Shown: positions 1 through 9,010 of the stretch, piece after piece | How the letters are laid out: the number at the start of each line of letters is the position of its first letter | How positions within the stretch are numbered: position 1 is the first letter of the stretch | Origin: Kitasatospora albolonga | Lineage (GTDB): Bacteria > Actinomycetota > Actinomycetes > Streptomycetales > Streptomycetaceae | Length of the DNA: 64,000 bases | Direction: 5' to 3' | Assembly: GCA_002082585.1 (NCBI GenBank) | Contig: CP020563.1 | Coordinates: forward strand, 7,963,789-8,027,788 | Notes under the pieces: model-generated | What the model was told of the DNA's origin: nothing | Databases searched by the model: none | What the model saw: the letters and a program-made list of their open reading frames with translations, nothing else | Program-made: the position numbers and the translations under genes

Positions 1-737
1 ACCGGCGGCGGGCCGGGGAGCGGCGGCAGGACGGCGCCCATGGCGAACGCCTCACCGGCCGGAACCCCGTACGCGTCCCGCTCCGCCTCCTCCGGCGCGT
101 CGCCGTCCGCGGCCCGCACCGCACGGGCGGTGCTGCGGACCTGGAGCTCGTCCAGCAGCCGCCGCTCGTCGCGCCCCCGCATCAGCAGCAGGACGAACGG
201 GTCCTCGTCCAGCAGCCGCGCCACCTGGTAGCACAGGGCGCCCGAGTGGGGGCAGTGGTCCCAGGTCCCACAGGTGCACTCCGGCTCCAGATCGCCGATG
301 CCGGGCAGCAGCTCCACCCCGGCGCCCGCCGCGTCCTCCACCAGATGCGGCGGCATCTCCCGGTCCAGCAGGGCCGCGATGTGCCCGGCCCGCTCCACCG
401 CCATGTCCAGGAAGCGGTCCCACGCCTCGTCCCCCAGCTCCTGGAGCAGCACATCGCTCCGATGGCCTGTGCCGTCCCGGTCCCGTACGACAGCCGTGAT
501 CCGGCCGGGGCGCACGGCGACCGCCCCGACACAGCCCTCCCTGGCCAGCCGCCGCCCCTTCTTGAGCTGCTGACCGTCCAGGGCCGTGTCCTCCAGCGCC
601 TTCAGCCACGCCCGGCCCCACCACGACGTGGCGAAGCCCCGGCCCGGCGGGGGAGGCAGCGGCGCGAACGTACGCTCCGCCCGGCCCGCTCCACCCTCGG
701 CGTCCACCGCGTCCGTCCCGTACACGTCGTCGTTCAT
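1..737 (-). CDS. SWIM zinc-finger protein, C-terminus cut by window edge
   Basis: The frame is open from an ATG at 737 to the left edge with no stop, so the C-terminus lies outside the window. The visible 245 residues contain a conserved FATSWWGRAW block near residue 35 and a CxCx5CxH zinc-binding motif (CTCGTWDHCPH) near residue 155, which defines a SWIM domain. SWIM proteins are thought to bind DNA or protein partners and in actinobacteria are usually paired with SNF2-type helicases. The ATG overlaps the TGA stop of the upstream helicase gene (ATGA), so the two are probably translated as a coupled pair. The exact cellular role is unknown. Other open frames over this stretch are shadows. Confidence 0.85.
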   Translation of the reverse strand, partial: MNDDVYGTDAVDAEGGAGRAERTFAPLPPPPGRGFATSWWGRAWLKALEDTALDGQQLKKGRRLAREGCVGAVAVRPGRITAVVRDRDGTGHRSDVLLQELGDEAWDRFLDMAVERAGHIAALLDREMPPHLVEDAAGAGVELLPGIGDLEPECTCGTWDHCPHSGALCYQVARLLDEDPFVLLLMRGRDERRLLDELQVRSTARAVRAADGDAPEEAERDAYGVPAGEAFAMGAVLPPLPGPPP

Positions 738-3691
738 CGTGCGCCCCCTCGCAGCTCGACCAGATCGGCCAGTTCCGCATCGGTCAGTTCGGTCAGCGCC
801 GCCTCCCCGGAGCCGAGCACCGCGTCCGCGAGCCCCTGTTTCCGCGCGAGCATCTCCGCGATCCGGTCCTCGATCGTGCCCTCGGCGATCAGCCGGTGCA
901 CCTGGACGGGCTGCGTCTGCCCGATCCGGTACGCCCGGTCCGTGGCCTGCGCCTCGACCGCCGGGTTCCACCAGCGGTCGAAGTGCACGACATGACCGGC
1001 CCGGGTGAGGTTGAGCCCGGTCCCCGCCGCCTTCAGGGAGAGCAGGAACACCGGGGCCTCGCCCGCCTGGAAGCGGTTCACCATCTCCTCGCGCCGCGCC
1101 ACCGGCGTACCGCCGTGCAGGAACTGCGTGGGCACCCCGCGTCCCGCGAGATGCTCCTCCAGCAGCCGCGCCATCTGTACGTACTGCGTGAACACCAGTA
1201 CGGAACCCTGTTCGGCCAGGATCGTGTCCAGGAGCTCGTCCAGCAGCTCGACCTTCCCCGAGCGGTCGGCGATCCGGGGCCGCTCCTCCTTGAGGTACTG
1301 CGCGGGGTGGTTGCAGATCTGCTTCAGCGCCGTCAGCAGCTTCATCACGAGCCCCCGCCGTTCGAACCCGTCGGCCGCCGAGATCTCGGCCAGGGTCTCG
1401 CGGACCACCGCCTCGTACAGCCCGGTCTGTTCGGCCGTCAGCGACACCGCCCGGTCGGTCTCCGTCTTCGGGGGCAGCTCCGGGGCGATCCCCGGATCGG
1501 ACTTGCGGCGGCGCAGCAGGAACGGCCGCACCAGGGCCGCGAGCCGCTCGGCGGCCTCCGGGTCGCTCCCGCCCTCGACGGCGGCGGCGTACCGGGTGCG
1601 GAAGGCGCCGAGCCGGCCCAGCAGCCCGGGCGTCGTCCAGTCCAGGATCGCCCACAGCTCGGAGAGGTTGTTCTCCACCGGGGTGCCGGTGAGGGCGACA
1701 CGGGCCCGGCCGCCGATGGTGCGCAGCTGCTTGGCCGTCGCCGAGTGCGGGTTCTTGACGTGCTGCGCCTCGTCGGTGACGACCAGGCCCCAGGACACGG
1801 CGGTCAGCCGGGGCGCGTCCAGCCGCATGGTCCCGTACGTCGTCAGGACGAACTCCCCGTCCGCCAGGCCCTCCAGGGAGCGCGACGCGCCGTGGAAGCG
1901 GCGTACGGGGGTGCCCGGGGCGAACTTCTCGATCTCCCGCTGCCAGTTCCCCATCAGCGAGGTCGGGCACACCACCAGCGTCGGACCGGCCGCCCCGCGG
2001 TCGCTCTGGCGGTGCAGATGCAGCGCGATGAGCGTGATCGTCTTGCCCAGGCCCATGTCGTCGGCGAGACAGGTGCCGAGGCCGAGCGAGGTCATGGTGT
2101 TCAGCCAGTTCAGACCGCGCAGCTGATAGTCGCGCAGCGTCGCGGTCAGCGCCTCGGGCTGCCCGATCGACTGCTGCGCGGCGGACTCCGGATCGGCCAC
2201 CCGCTCCCGCAGCCGCTCCAGCCAGCCCGTGGCCGCCACTTCCACCCGGCGCCCGTCCATCTCGGCGGAGCCGGTCAGCGCCGCGCCCAGCGCGTCGATG
2301 GGCGTGATCTTGCGGTCCTGGGTCTCCCGGGCCCGGCGCGCCTCCTCCGGGTCGATGAGGACCCACTGGCCGCGCAGCCGCACGATCGGCCGACCTGCCT
2401 CGGCGAGCCGGTCCAGCTCCTCGCGGCTCAGCTTCCGGTCGCCCAGCGCGAACCGCCAGTCGAACGAGAGCAGGGCGTCGGCGGACAGGAACGAGGGGGT
2501 GTCCGCGACGGTACGTCCCCGCCGCCCGTCGCCGCCCCCGTCCCTGTCAGAGCTGTCACCCTCCGAGCCGGCCGGGCCGATCACCGCCCGTGCGGTCAGC
2601 TTCCTCGCCAGCTCCTTGGGCCAGTGCACCTGCACACCCGTGGCGGCCAGCGCGCGCGAGGCGGGCCCCAGCAGCTCGGCGATCTCCTCGTCGGCCGGCT
2701 CCACCGCGTCCGGCACGGCGGCGGACAGCAGGGGAGCCAGCGGCGGCCAGGCACGGGCGGCCCGGCGCAGGGCCAGGAGGGCGTCCATCCGGGCCCGGGG
2801 CCCGAACGCCGCCGCACTCCGCGTGCCGCCCGCCCAGACCTCGGCCGCATCGGCGACCAGGGAGGGATCGCTGACGCTGTGGATCTGGAGTACGGCACGG
2901 AACGAAGGTGCCGCGTCGTCATAAGAAGAGGCTTCGTGAGGAGATGCCTCATAAGAAAGGGCATCGGCGCCGGAGGGGGCGGTCGTGGCCCCGGTGACCT
3001 CGATGCGCAACGAGAGCCGTACGCCCGCGTCGTGACCGGCCGCCACATCCGCCGCCCAGGCCCGCCCCTCGGGCAGGTGCTGCGGCTCCCGGGCGGCGAA
3101 CGCCGGGCCCCCTGCGGCGAATCCGGCGGCGGGCGTCCGGGGCAGCCCGTCCGCCACTGCGTCCAGGAACGCCCGCAGCAGCCGCTCCGGCTCGGGCAGC
3201 AGCAGTGGCCCGTCCGCCGCCGCGCCGGTCTCCAGCGGGGTGGCGTGCGCGGTGGGCGGCATCGATGCCGCGAGCACCCGGATGCGCTCCAGGTCCTCGG
3301 CGCCGAGCGGCCCGACCCGCCAGGCGTCCCGGTCGGCGGGGCTCAGCCCCGGCAGCAGAAGCCCCCGGGCGACGAACTGCAGCCCCAGCAGCGCCGCCGC
3401 GCCCCAGAAGGCGGTGGCGGGGGAGGCATGCCGGTCGGTCCGCGCCCGTGTCAGTACCGGCAGGGCGTCCCGTACGGGAAGCCGCAGCGCGGCCACGGAG
3501 GTGCGGCGGAGGTCGGCCCCGGCCACCGTCAGCTCCGACGGGGGGACCCCGGGAGCGTCGGGAGGGGTGCTGCCGTCCGGGTTCCAGAAGGCGATCAGGC
3601 CGGTGCGGGCCGGGTCCGCGGGGATGAAGACAGCGGAGCAGCGGGACAGTTCGGAGAGCTCGGACGGCGTTGCCGCAGAGTGCTGGTGCAC
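734..3691 (-). CDS. SNF2/RAD54-family DEAD/DEAH-type helicase
   Basis: This 985-residue protein has the full SNF2 ATPase core: motif I in LADDMGLGKTITL (about residue 545), motif II DEAQ, motif III LTGTPVENN, and the C-terminal helicase lobe with SLKAAGTGLNLT and DRAYRIGQ near the end. The N-terminal half is the long variable region typical of bacterial SNF2 proteins with an SNF2_N-associated domain. Such enzymes use ATP to translocate on double-stranded DNA and remodel protein-DNA complexes; the bacterial target is not known. The start is a GTG at 3691 with a GAGGA sequence about 13 nt upstream, a rather long spacing, so a slightly different start is possible. It is coupled by ATGA overlap to the SWIM gene downstream. 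Confidence 0.9.
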   Translation of the reverse strand: MHQHSAATPSELSELSRCSAVFIPADPARTGLIAFWNPDGSTPPDAPGVPPSELTVAGADLRRTSVAALRLPVRDALPVLTRARTDRHASPATAFWGAAALLGLQFVARGLLLPGLSPADRDAWRVGPLGAEDLERIRVLAASMPPTAHATPLETGAAADGPLLLPEPERLLRAFLDAVADGLPRTPAAGFAAGGPAFAAREPQHLPEGRAWAADVAAGHDAGVRLSLRIEVTGATTAPSGADALSYEASPHEASSYDDAAPSFRAVLQIHSVSDPSLVADAAEVWAGGTRSAAAFGPRARMDALLALRRAARAWPPLAPLLSAAVPDAVEPADEEIAELLGPASRALAATGVQVHWPKELARKLTARAVIGPAGSEGDSSDRDGGGDGRRGRTVADTPSFLSADALLSFDWRFALGDRKLSREELDRLAEAGRPIVRLRGQWVLIDPEEARRARETQDRKITPIDALGAALTGSAEMDGRRVEVAATGWLERLRERVADPESAAQQSIGQPEALTATLRDYQLRGLNWLNTMTSLGLGTCLADDMGLGKTITLIALHLHRQSDRGAAGPTLVVCPTSLMGNWQREIEKFAPGTPVRRFHGASRSLEGLADGEFVLTTYGTMRLDAPRLTAVSWGLVVTDEAQHVKNPHSATAKQLRTIGGRARVALTGTPVENNLSELWAILDWTTPGLLGRLGAFRTRYAAAVEGGSDPEAAERLAALVRPFLLRRRKSDPGIAPELPPKTETDRAVSLTAEQTGLYEAVVRETLAEISAADGFERRGLVMKLLTALKQICNHPAQYLKEERPRIADRSGKVELLDELLDTILAEQGSVLVFTQYVQMARLLEEHLAGRGVPTQFLHGGTPVARREEMVNRFQAGEAPVFLLSLKAAGTGLNLTRAGHVVHFDRWWNPAVEAQATDRAYRIGQTQPVQVHRLIAEGTIEDRIAEMLARKQGLADAVLGSGEAALTELTDAELADLVELRGGAR

Positions 3692-3773
3692 AGCGATGTC
3701 AGATTCCTCAAATTTGACTAGTGAGTCGGGGTCGCCGAGGGTACTCCATCGAGATCTGCGATGTGCGATTCCT

Positions 3774-3790
3774 TGATGTGACTCACATCA
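3774..3790. promoter_or_regulatory. perfect 17-bp palindrome, candidate operator of the desaturase gene
   Basis: TGATGTGACTCACATCA is a perfect inverted repeat of two 8-bp arms around one central base. It lies 158 nt upstream of the desaturase start and 83 nt upstream of the divergent helicase start, a usual position for a repressor or activator site. The TGTGA/TCACA halves resemble a CRP half-site but the spacer is 1 nt, not 6, so a GntR- or TetR-type binding protein is at least as likely. The regulator is unknown. Confidence 0.45.
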
Positions 3791-3947
3791 CTCTCCGTAG
3801 TGCCCGGTCTCGATGGTGGAGCCAGCACCACCCCGGGCGCGGGGCCTGCCCCAGCAGGGATCGGGGTGGTGACGCCATGGCTGCCGCGGGGCTCCGATCC
3901 GTACGTTCTGTCAGGTCAGCGCATATGTTCCAGAGACCGGAGACGTC

Positions 3948-5009
3948 ATGCCCCAGGCGACAGCCACCGTCGCGGCCCCCGCCGACGACAGCAGACCGGA
4001 CCGTACCGGACTCCCGGCCACCGGCAGCGATTTCGCCCCGCTGCTGCGTGCCGTCAAAGGGCAGGGACTCCTCGAACGGCGCACCGGCCGGTATGCCGCC
4101 GACATCGCGGCAAACCTGGTGGCCCTGGGCGGGGTGGTGACCGCGTTGGTCCTGCTGGGCGACACCTGGTGGAGCCTGCTCCTGGCCCCTCCGCTGGCGG
4201 TCCTGTGGGCCCGGACCGCCTTTGTCGCCCATGACGCGGGCCATGCCCAGATATCCGGCGACCGCAGGACGAGCCGGCTGATCGGCCTGGTCCACGCCAA
4301 TCTGCTCCTCGGCATGAACGAGGCGTGGTGGAACGACAAGCACGTACGGCACCACGCCAACCCCAACCACGTCGACAAGGACCCCGATGTCGGTGTTGGA
4401 GCCCTTGTCTGGACCCAGAAGCAGGCGGCAGGACGTGAAGGGTTCGCCCGCTGGCTGGCCCGCAACCAGGCACGGCTGTTCTTCCCCATGCTGTTGCTGG
4501 AAGGCATCGCGCTGAAGGTGTACGGGTTCCAGTTCCTGCGCCACCAGCCGGCCCGGGAGCGGGCCGTGTCCGCCGTGCTGATGACCGCGCACCTCGCGCT
4601 GTACACGACCCTGCTGCTGACCACGCTTTCGCCGGGCAGGGCCGTCGTCTTCGCGCTGCTGCTGCACGCGGTGTTCGGCCTCCATCTGGGGATGGCCTTC
4701 GCTCCGAACCACAAGGGCATGGAGATGCCCGACCCGGACGGGGACCGCTGGAGCCATCTCCAGCGCCAGGTCCTGACCTCGCGCAATGTGCGCGGCACGA
4801 TCCTCACCGACTGGTTCCTCGGCGGCCTGAACTACCAGATCGAGCACCATCTGTTCCCCAGCATGCCCCGGCCCCATCTGCGGCTGGCACAGCCCCTGGT
4901 CAAGGAGCACTGCAGGAGCATCGGCATGCCGTACACGGAAACCGGACTCGTGGAGTCCTACCGGCAGGCCCTGGCCCATATGCACGAGGTCGGCGAGCCG
5001 CTGCGATGA
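3948..5009 (+). CDS. membrane fatty acid (acyl-CoA/acyl-lipid) desaturase
   Basis: The 353-residue protein carries the three histidine boxes of the di-iron membrane desaturases: HDAGH (about residue 94), HVRHH (about 130) and QIEHH near residue 300. Hydrophobic segments lie between boxes one and two and again around residues 200-235, as expected for an integral membrane enzyme. Members introduce a double bond into a fatty acyl chain using oxygen and electrons from ferredoxin or a reductase; neither partner is encoded next to it. The glutamine in the third box is typical of front-end (delta-6-like) desaturases, but the regiospecificity cannot be read from sequence. An ATG at 3948 is preceded by GGAG. 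A palindromic candidate operator lies upstream. Confidence 0.88.
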   Translation: MPQATATVAAPADDSRPDRTGLPATGSDFAPLLRAVKGQGLLERRTGRYAADIAANLVALGGVVTALVLLGDTWWSLLLAPPLAVLWARTAFVAHDAGHAQISGDRRTSRLIGLVHANLLLGMNEAWWNDKHVRHHANPNHVDKDPDVGVGALVWTQKQAAGREGFARWLARNQARLFFPMLLLEGIALKVYGFQFLRHQPARERAVSAVLMTAHLALYTTLLLTTLSPGRAVVFALLLHAVFGLHLGMAFAPNHKGMEMPDPDGDRWSHLQRQVLTSRNVRGTILTDWFLGGLNYQIEHHLFPSMPRPHLRLAQPLVKEHCRSIGMPYTETGLVESYRQALAHMHEVGEPLR

Positions 5010-5124
5010 CGGGTGCCACAGGGGACGGCACGGAGGACGGTGTGGGGGCGGCATGGGGAACGTAAAGACGCACGGACGCGTTGACAGGACAGGAGCGGCG
5101 TCGGCCGCGAAGGAGGCGTGGACC

Positions 5125-5307
5125 ATGTCGAACGGTGCGAAGGTCGCTGTCGTGGGGGTGGTGGCTGCGGCCGTCCTGTGGCCCCTGATCGGATTCTGGT
5201 GGGCGCTCCTGGTGGTGATCGGCGTCCCCGTCGCGGGCTATCTGCTGCTGGACCCGTCCCAGCGGCGCAGGCTCCGCAGGATCAACCGCAGGGAGATCGG
5301 CCGCTGA
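5125..5307 (+). CDS. small membrane protein of unknown function
   Basis: Sixty residues with a short polar N-terminus, two closely spaced hydrophobic stretches (about residues 7-21 and 23-43) and a very basic C-terminus (RRRLRRINRREIGR). The start at 5125 is chosen because AAGGAGG lies at good spacing just upstream; an in-frame ATG at 5053 lacks such a site. It follows the desaturase by 115 nt in the same direction and may share its transcript. A hairpin membrane topology with both ends in the cytoplasm is inferred. No family function is known to me. Confidence 0.7.
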   Translation: MSNGAKVAVVGVVAAAVLWPLIGFWWALLVVIGVPVAGYLLLDPSQRRRLRRINRREIGR

Positions 5308-5337
5308 GGCTGAGGCAGGGCACTCCGGGGCTTCGAG

Positions 5338-5369
5338 TCCGGCCTCGCTCACGGGCGGCTCAGGCCGGA
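5338..5369. terminator. possible bidirectional terminator
   Basis: TCCGGCCT and AGGCCGGA form a perfect 8-bp inverted repeat with a 16-nt loop between two convergent genes. It overlaps the stop codon of the minus-strand gene. No U-tract is present, as is usual in streptomycetes. Confidence 0.35.
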
Positions 5370-6238
5370 TGTGAGGCCAGCGCTTCCAGGGCCTCCAGGA
5401 GGCCGGGAAGCGCCGGGCCACGGCCCACGGGCAGGATCTCGCCCGGCTCCTCGTCCAGCAGGATCAGCGCGATGTCATCGGTCCTGGCGACCATCGACCA
5501 CCCGGGACCGTCGACGCGCAGGGTGCGTGTATCGGCGGAGGCGAAGACGGAGCGGATACGTCCGGGCGGCGGCGGATTCCGCGTATAGGCGAGCGCCTCG
5601 GACAACGCCCGCCGCACACCGGGATGCCGCCCGCTCACGGCGGAACCGGGCACAGCACCCCCACCACCGTCCCCTTCCCCTTCTCTCCCTTCCCCGCCCT
5701 CCGGCTCATCGCCCTCCAGCTCATCGGCTCCCTCCCCGCCCGGCCTCAGGAACTCCGCGTCGTCGATCTGCTCACGCCACAGCGCCCACCGCTCCGCGAC
5801 CTCGTCGGCCCCGAGCCGTCGCTGTGCCGGGCCCCAGGTGCTCGTGTCCGGAGGAGCCAGCGGCGCGGGGCCCACCCCGTCCGTCTCCGGATCGTGCGGA
5901 GCGGGCACCCCGGGCGCGGCGACCGCCAGGGCCAGCGGCCAGCCCGGCAGCGCGCACACCACGGAGCGGCCGTCGGGGGAGAGGTCGTACTCCATACCGC
6001 AGTCCCACGCGGCGATCGCCACCGCCACCAGGGAGACATCCTCCACGACCACGGTCCAGCGGGCCCCGTCGGCGTCCTGCCCGAGGACGAGGCCGTACCC
6101 CTCCTCGTACGGTTCGAGGGCGAGCGCACCGCACGCGGCCACATAGTCGTCGCCCAGCACACTCGGGAACCGCGCGGGAGTCAGCAGCACCGCGGTCAGC
6201 ACCAGCAGCGCGTCGTCGTCGGCGTCCGCACCGGCCAC
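5360..6238 (-). CDS. conserved hypothetical acidic protein
   Basis: A 292-residue protein that I cannot assign to a named family. The N-terminal 130 residues are rich in hydrophobic and acidic residues and contain WTVVVEDVSLVAVAIAAWDCG-like text. A glycine/glutamate-rich low-complexity stretch (around residues 175-205) separates this from a C-terminal segment with FASADTRTLRVDGPGWSMVARTDDIALILL. The two ordered parts could be related small domains, perhaps of the SUKH or immunity type, but that is a guess. The GTG at 6238 is chosen because GGGGAGGG lies 6 nt upstream; the frame is open for a further 54 codons without a comparable site. It is convergent with the small membrane protein gene. 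Confidence 0.6.
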   Translation of the reverse strand: MAGADADDDALLVLTAVLLTPARFPSVLGDDYVAACGALALEPYEEGYGLVLGQDADGARWTVVVEDVSLVAVAIAAWDCGMEYDLSPDGRSVVCALPGWPLALAVAAPGVPAPHDPETDGVGPAPLAPPDTSTWGPAQRRLGADEVAERWALWREQIDDAEFLRPGGEGADELEGDEPEGGEGREGEGDGGGGAVPGSAVSGRHPGVRRALSEALAYTRNPPPPGRIRSVFASADTRTLRVDGPGWSMVARTDDIALILLDEEPGEILPVGRGPALPGLLEALEALASHPA

Positions 6239-6474
6239 AGTGTCCCTCCCCGTCCCCGATCCGTCAGCGCCCGGCCACCCGTCACCCGGGCCCCGGCCCC
6301 GCTCCGTCCGTCGGCGCACCTTAACTACCCGGTAACCCCGCCGTCGAGGCCCCGGACACACAACGACGGGCCCGGGCCGCCACCGTTTGCGCCGGGTCAC
6401 CGGGGCCGGGAAGGGCCGGAGCGTACGGGGCGGTCCGCGTAAGGTTGGAGCTCCGGACGAACGAGGGGAAGAGC

Positions 6475-7383
6475 ATGGTTCAGCGGTACGACCGGCTGAA
6501 AGAGATTCAGCGACTGGACCCGGATCGGGACTTCCTGGAGATCTACCGCCTCACCGTCACCTACGAGTTCCCGTGGGACATCACCCGCGCCCTCGAACTG
6601 GCCCTCTACCGCACCTATGCCGTGCCCGGCATCGGCCGACTCCTCGATGAGACGGCGGAGCTGACGGAGCGTTCGCAGAAGCGGTACGACGACACCGCGC
6701 TGCTCCTCGACACCGTGGTGGAGCACGGATTCGACACCGAGGAGGGCCGTACGGCCATCCGCCGGATCAACCAGATGCACCGCAGCTACGCCATCAGCAA
6801 CGACGACATGCGCTATGTCCTGTGCACCTTCGTCGTCACCCCCAAGCGCTGGCTGGACGACTTCGGCTGGCGTCGGCTCTCCGACCACGAGCTGCGGGCC
6901 TTCGCCGCCTACTACCGCACGCTGGGCACCCGGATGGGCATCAAGGACGTCCCGCAGAGCTACGAGGACTTCGAGCGCACCCTCGACACCTACGAGCACG
7001 AGCACTTCGGCTGGGACGAGGGGGCCCGCCGGGTCTCCGACGCCACCCTGGCGCTCATGGCCTCCTGGTACCCGGCACCGCTGGCCCCCGTGGTGCGCGG
7101 GGCGAGCCTCGCGCTCCTGGACGACTCGCTGCTGCGGGCGTTCCGCTACGAGCGTCCGGGACCCGTGGCCCGCGGGCTGACCCGGGGCGCGCTGCGTCTG
7201 AGGGCCCGCGCCGTCCGGCTCCTGCCGCCCCGGCGGAAACCGCACTACGCGCGCCAGAACCCCGAGATCAAGGGATATCCGGACGGTTACGAGATTGCCG
7301 CCCTCGGCACGTTCCCCACCCCGGGCGTGCGAGGCTGCCCGGTTCCCGGCCACCGGCGCCCGTCGGAGGTGTCCGCCGAGTGA
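6475..7383 (+). CDS. oxygenase MpaB family (DUF2236) protein
   Basis: The 302-residue sequence matches the DUF2236/MpaB family: an N-terminal PRGTA-like helical region, the HRSYAISNDDMRYVLCTFVVTPKRW block (about residues 103-127) containing the conserved histidine, and an aromatic-rich middle region. Characterised relatives include a heme-dependent rubber oxygenase (Lcp) and the fungal MpaB oxygenase, so a heme- or metal-dependent oxidation is plausible; the substrate here is unknown. The ATG at 6475 has GAGGGGAA at proper distance. A TTG ten codons upstream is less likely. The gene ends before a strong hairpin shared with the convergent methyltransferase. Confidence 0.75.
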   Translation: MVQRYDRLKEIQRLDPDRDFLEIYRLTVTYEFPWDITRALELALYRTYAVPGIGRLLDETAELTERSQKRYDDTALLLDTVVEHGFDTEEGRTAIRRINQMHRSYAISNDDMRYVLCTFVVTPKRWLDDFGWRRLSDHELRAFAAYYRTLGTRMGIKDVPQSYEDFERTLDTYEHEHFGWDEGARRVSDATLALMASWYPAPLAPVVRGASLALLDDSLLRAFRYERPGPVARGLTRGALRLRARAVRLLPPRRKPHYARQNPEIKGYPDGYEIAALGTFPTPGVRGCPVPGHRRPSEVSAE

Positions 7384-7399
7384 TTCCGGGCGGGCCGCC

Positions 7400-7444
7400 G
7401 CCCCGTTCCCGTACGACGGCGAGACCTCGGGTACGGGGCGGGGC
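7400..7444. terminator. bidirectional terminator hairpin
   Basis: A 15-nt arm (7400-7414) pairs with 7431-7444 with a single bulge, loop of 16 nt, placed exactly between the convergent MpaB and methyltransferase genes. Confidence 0.6.
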
Positions 7445-7450
7445 CGGTCG

Positions 7451-8050
7451 TCAGGGTTCGCGTACGGCGAGGGCGAGGAAGCGGTCGTCCTCGTCGGTGT
7501 AGGAGTCCAGCCGCCATCCGGAACCGGCCAGCAGTGCCCGCAGCCGGGGCTCGGCCCGCAGGTCGTCCCCGGTGACGGCGCGCCCGTGCCGCGCGGCCAG
7601 GGCGGCACGGCCGATCGGGTGGAACAGGGCCAGCACCCCGCCCGACCGCACCACCCGGGCGAGCTCCGCCGTATCGGCCTCGGGGCGGGCCAGGTGCGAG
7701 ATCAGCCCCGCCCCGAACACCGCGTCCAGCACCCCGTCGCGCAGCGGCAGCCGTGCGACATCGGCGCGGAGCAGGGTGCCGCACTTCCCCCGCCCCGCCC
7801 GGGCCGCTTCTTCCAGCATCGCGGGCGTGAGGTCGGCGCCCAGCACCGTGCCCTGCGGCCCGACGGCCGCGCGCAGGGCCGGAAGGGCACGGCCGGTACC
7901 GCAGCCCGCGTCGAGCACGGCGTCCCCCGGCCGCAGTCCGAGCCGGCCGACCGCGGCCCCATAGGCCGGGCCGTCATCGGGAAACCGGCTGTCCCAGCCG
8001 GCCGCGCGCGGGGTGAAGAAGTCCAGGACACGGGTGTGGTCATCGGCCAT
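7451..8050 (-). CDS. class I SAM-dependent methyltransferase
   Basis: A 199-residue protein with a clear Rossmann-type methyltransferase core: motif I VLDAGCGTGRALP (about residues 45-57), an acidic residue at the end of strand two (VLGADLTPAML), and the motif after strand four (DAVFGAGLISHLARP). It fits the Methyltransf_11/UbiE type that transfers a methyl group from S-adenosylmethionine to a small molecule. The substrate cannot be deduced. The N-terminal FFTPRAAGWDSRFPDDGP segment is common in actinobacterial members. It stands alone; TerD is the nearest upstream gene on the same strand. Confidence 0.85.
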   Translation of the reverse strand: MADDHTRVLDFFTPRAAGWDSRFPDDGPAYGAAVGRLGLRPGDAVLDAGCGTGRALPALRAAVGPQGTVLGADLTPAMLEEAARAGRGKCGTLLRADVARLPLRDGVLDAVFGAGLISHLARPEADTAELARVVRSGGVLALFHPIGRAALAARHGRAVTGDDLRAEPRLRALLAGSGWRLDSYTDEDDRFLALAVREP

Positions 8051-8221
8051 GCGGACATGATCGCGCAGTCGGCGCCCGGACGGAACGGAACGAGGCGGAA
8101 GAGAGGCGGAAGGGGAGCGGAACGGAGACGGACACCCGGCTGCCCGGGCCTCCGGGGCGAGTCCGGCGCCGGACTCTCAGGGACGGGCCCGGCTGCCCGG
8201 ACACACGGGGACGGGCCCGGC

Positions 8222-8261
8222 GCCCGGACGGAACGGACGTGCCGAGCTGTTCCGTCCGGGC
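8222..8261 (-). terminator. terminator downstream of the TerD gene
   Basis: GCCCGGACGGAAC and GTTCCGTCCGGGC form a perfect 13-bp stem with a 14-nt loop starting 20 nt past the TerD stop codon. The surrounding 8.06-8.24 kb contains further short repeats of the same GC-rich words. Confidence 0.6.
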
Positions 8262-8281
8262 ACCGGGAAGAGGTCTCCCGC

Positions 8282-8857
8282 TCAGACGTTGACGCCGTAG
8301 TCGGACGCGATGCCGGCGAGCCCCGAGGCGTACCCCTGGCCGACGGCCCGGAACTTCCACTCCACGCCGTGCCGGTACAGCTCGCCGAAGACCATCGCGG
8401 TCTCGGTCGACGCGTCCTCGCTCAGGTCGTAGCGGGCCAGCTCGACGCCGTTCGCCCGGTTCACCACGCGGATGAACGCGTTGCGCACCTGGCCGAAGCT
8501 CTGGCCCCGGCTCTGCGCGTCATGGATGGAGACCGGGAACACGATCTTCGCGATCTCGGCCGGGACCGAGGCCAGGTCCACCTCGACCGACTCGTCGTCG
8601 CCCTCGCCCTCACCCGTCAGGTTGTCACCGGTGTGGCGGACGGAACCGTCCGGGCTGGTGAGGTTGTTGTAGAAGACGAAGTGGGCGTCGGAGAGGACCT
8701 TGCCCGCCTCGGAGCACAGCAGCGCACTGGCGTCCAGGTCGTGATCGGCCCCGGTCGTGGTCCGTACGTCCCAGCCGAGACCGACCGTCACGGCCGTCAG
8801 GCCGGGGGCCTCCTTCGACAGGGAGACGTTGCCGCCCTTCGCCAGGCTCACACCCAT
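8282..8857 (-). CDS. terD: TerD family calcium-binding stress protein
   Basis: The 191-residue product begins [20 protein letters not shown] and contains [14 protein letters not shown] and [13 protein letters not shown], all hallmarks of the TerD domain. TerD proteins bind calcium through the conserved aspartates and are linked to tellurite resistance and, in streptomycetes, to cell-envelope stress and differentiation. Several paralogues usually occur per genome, so the assignment to family is firm but the precise paralogue is not. ATG at 8857 is preceded by GGAGGAT; upstream in-frame codons are not supported. It is a monocistronic unit with its own terminator. Confidence 0.93.
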   Translation of the reverse strand: MGVSLAKGGNVSLSKEAPGLTAVTVGLGWDVRTTTGADHDLDASALLCSEAGKVLSDAHFVFYNNLTSPDGSVRHTGDNLTGEGEGDDESVEVDLASVPAEIAKIVFPVSIHDAQSRGQSFGQVRNAFIRVVNRANGVELARYDLSEDASTETAMVFGELYRHGVEWKFRAVGQGYASGLAGIASDYGVNV

Positions 8858-9010
8858 GAATATCCTCCAGTGTTCCGTCGGTCCGCACGTCCGATCGGCC
8901 GGTCCCTGTGACCGGTCGATCCCTTGATCCTGCGATCCGTGCTGCGTTGCTGTCACTACATGTGGCCGCTACTGGTACGAACGCCCCGCGCGGCCTTCAA
9001 GGTTCCCGGA

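Noticed and set aside
896..3721. Long plus-strand open frame opposite the SNF2 helicase gene
   Set aside because: It is an antisense shadow caused by high GC at third codon positions; its translation has no family character.
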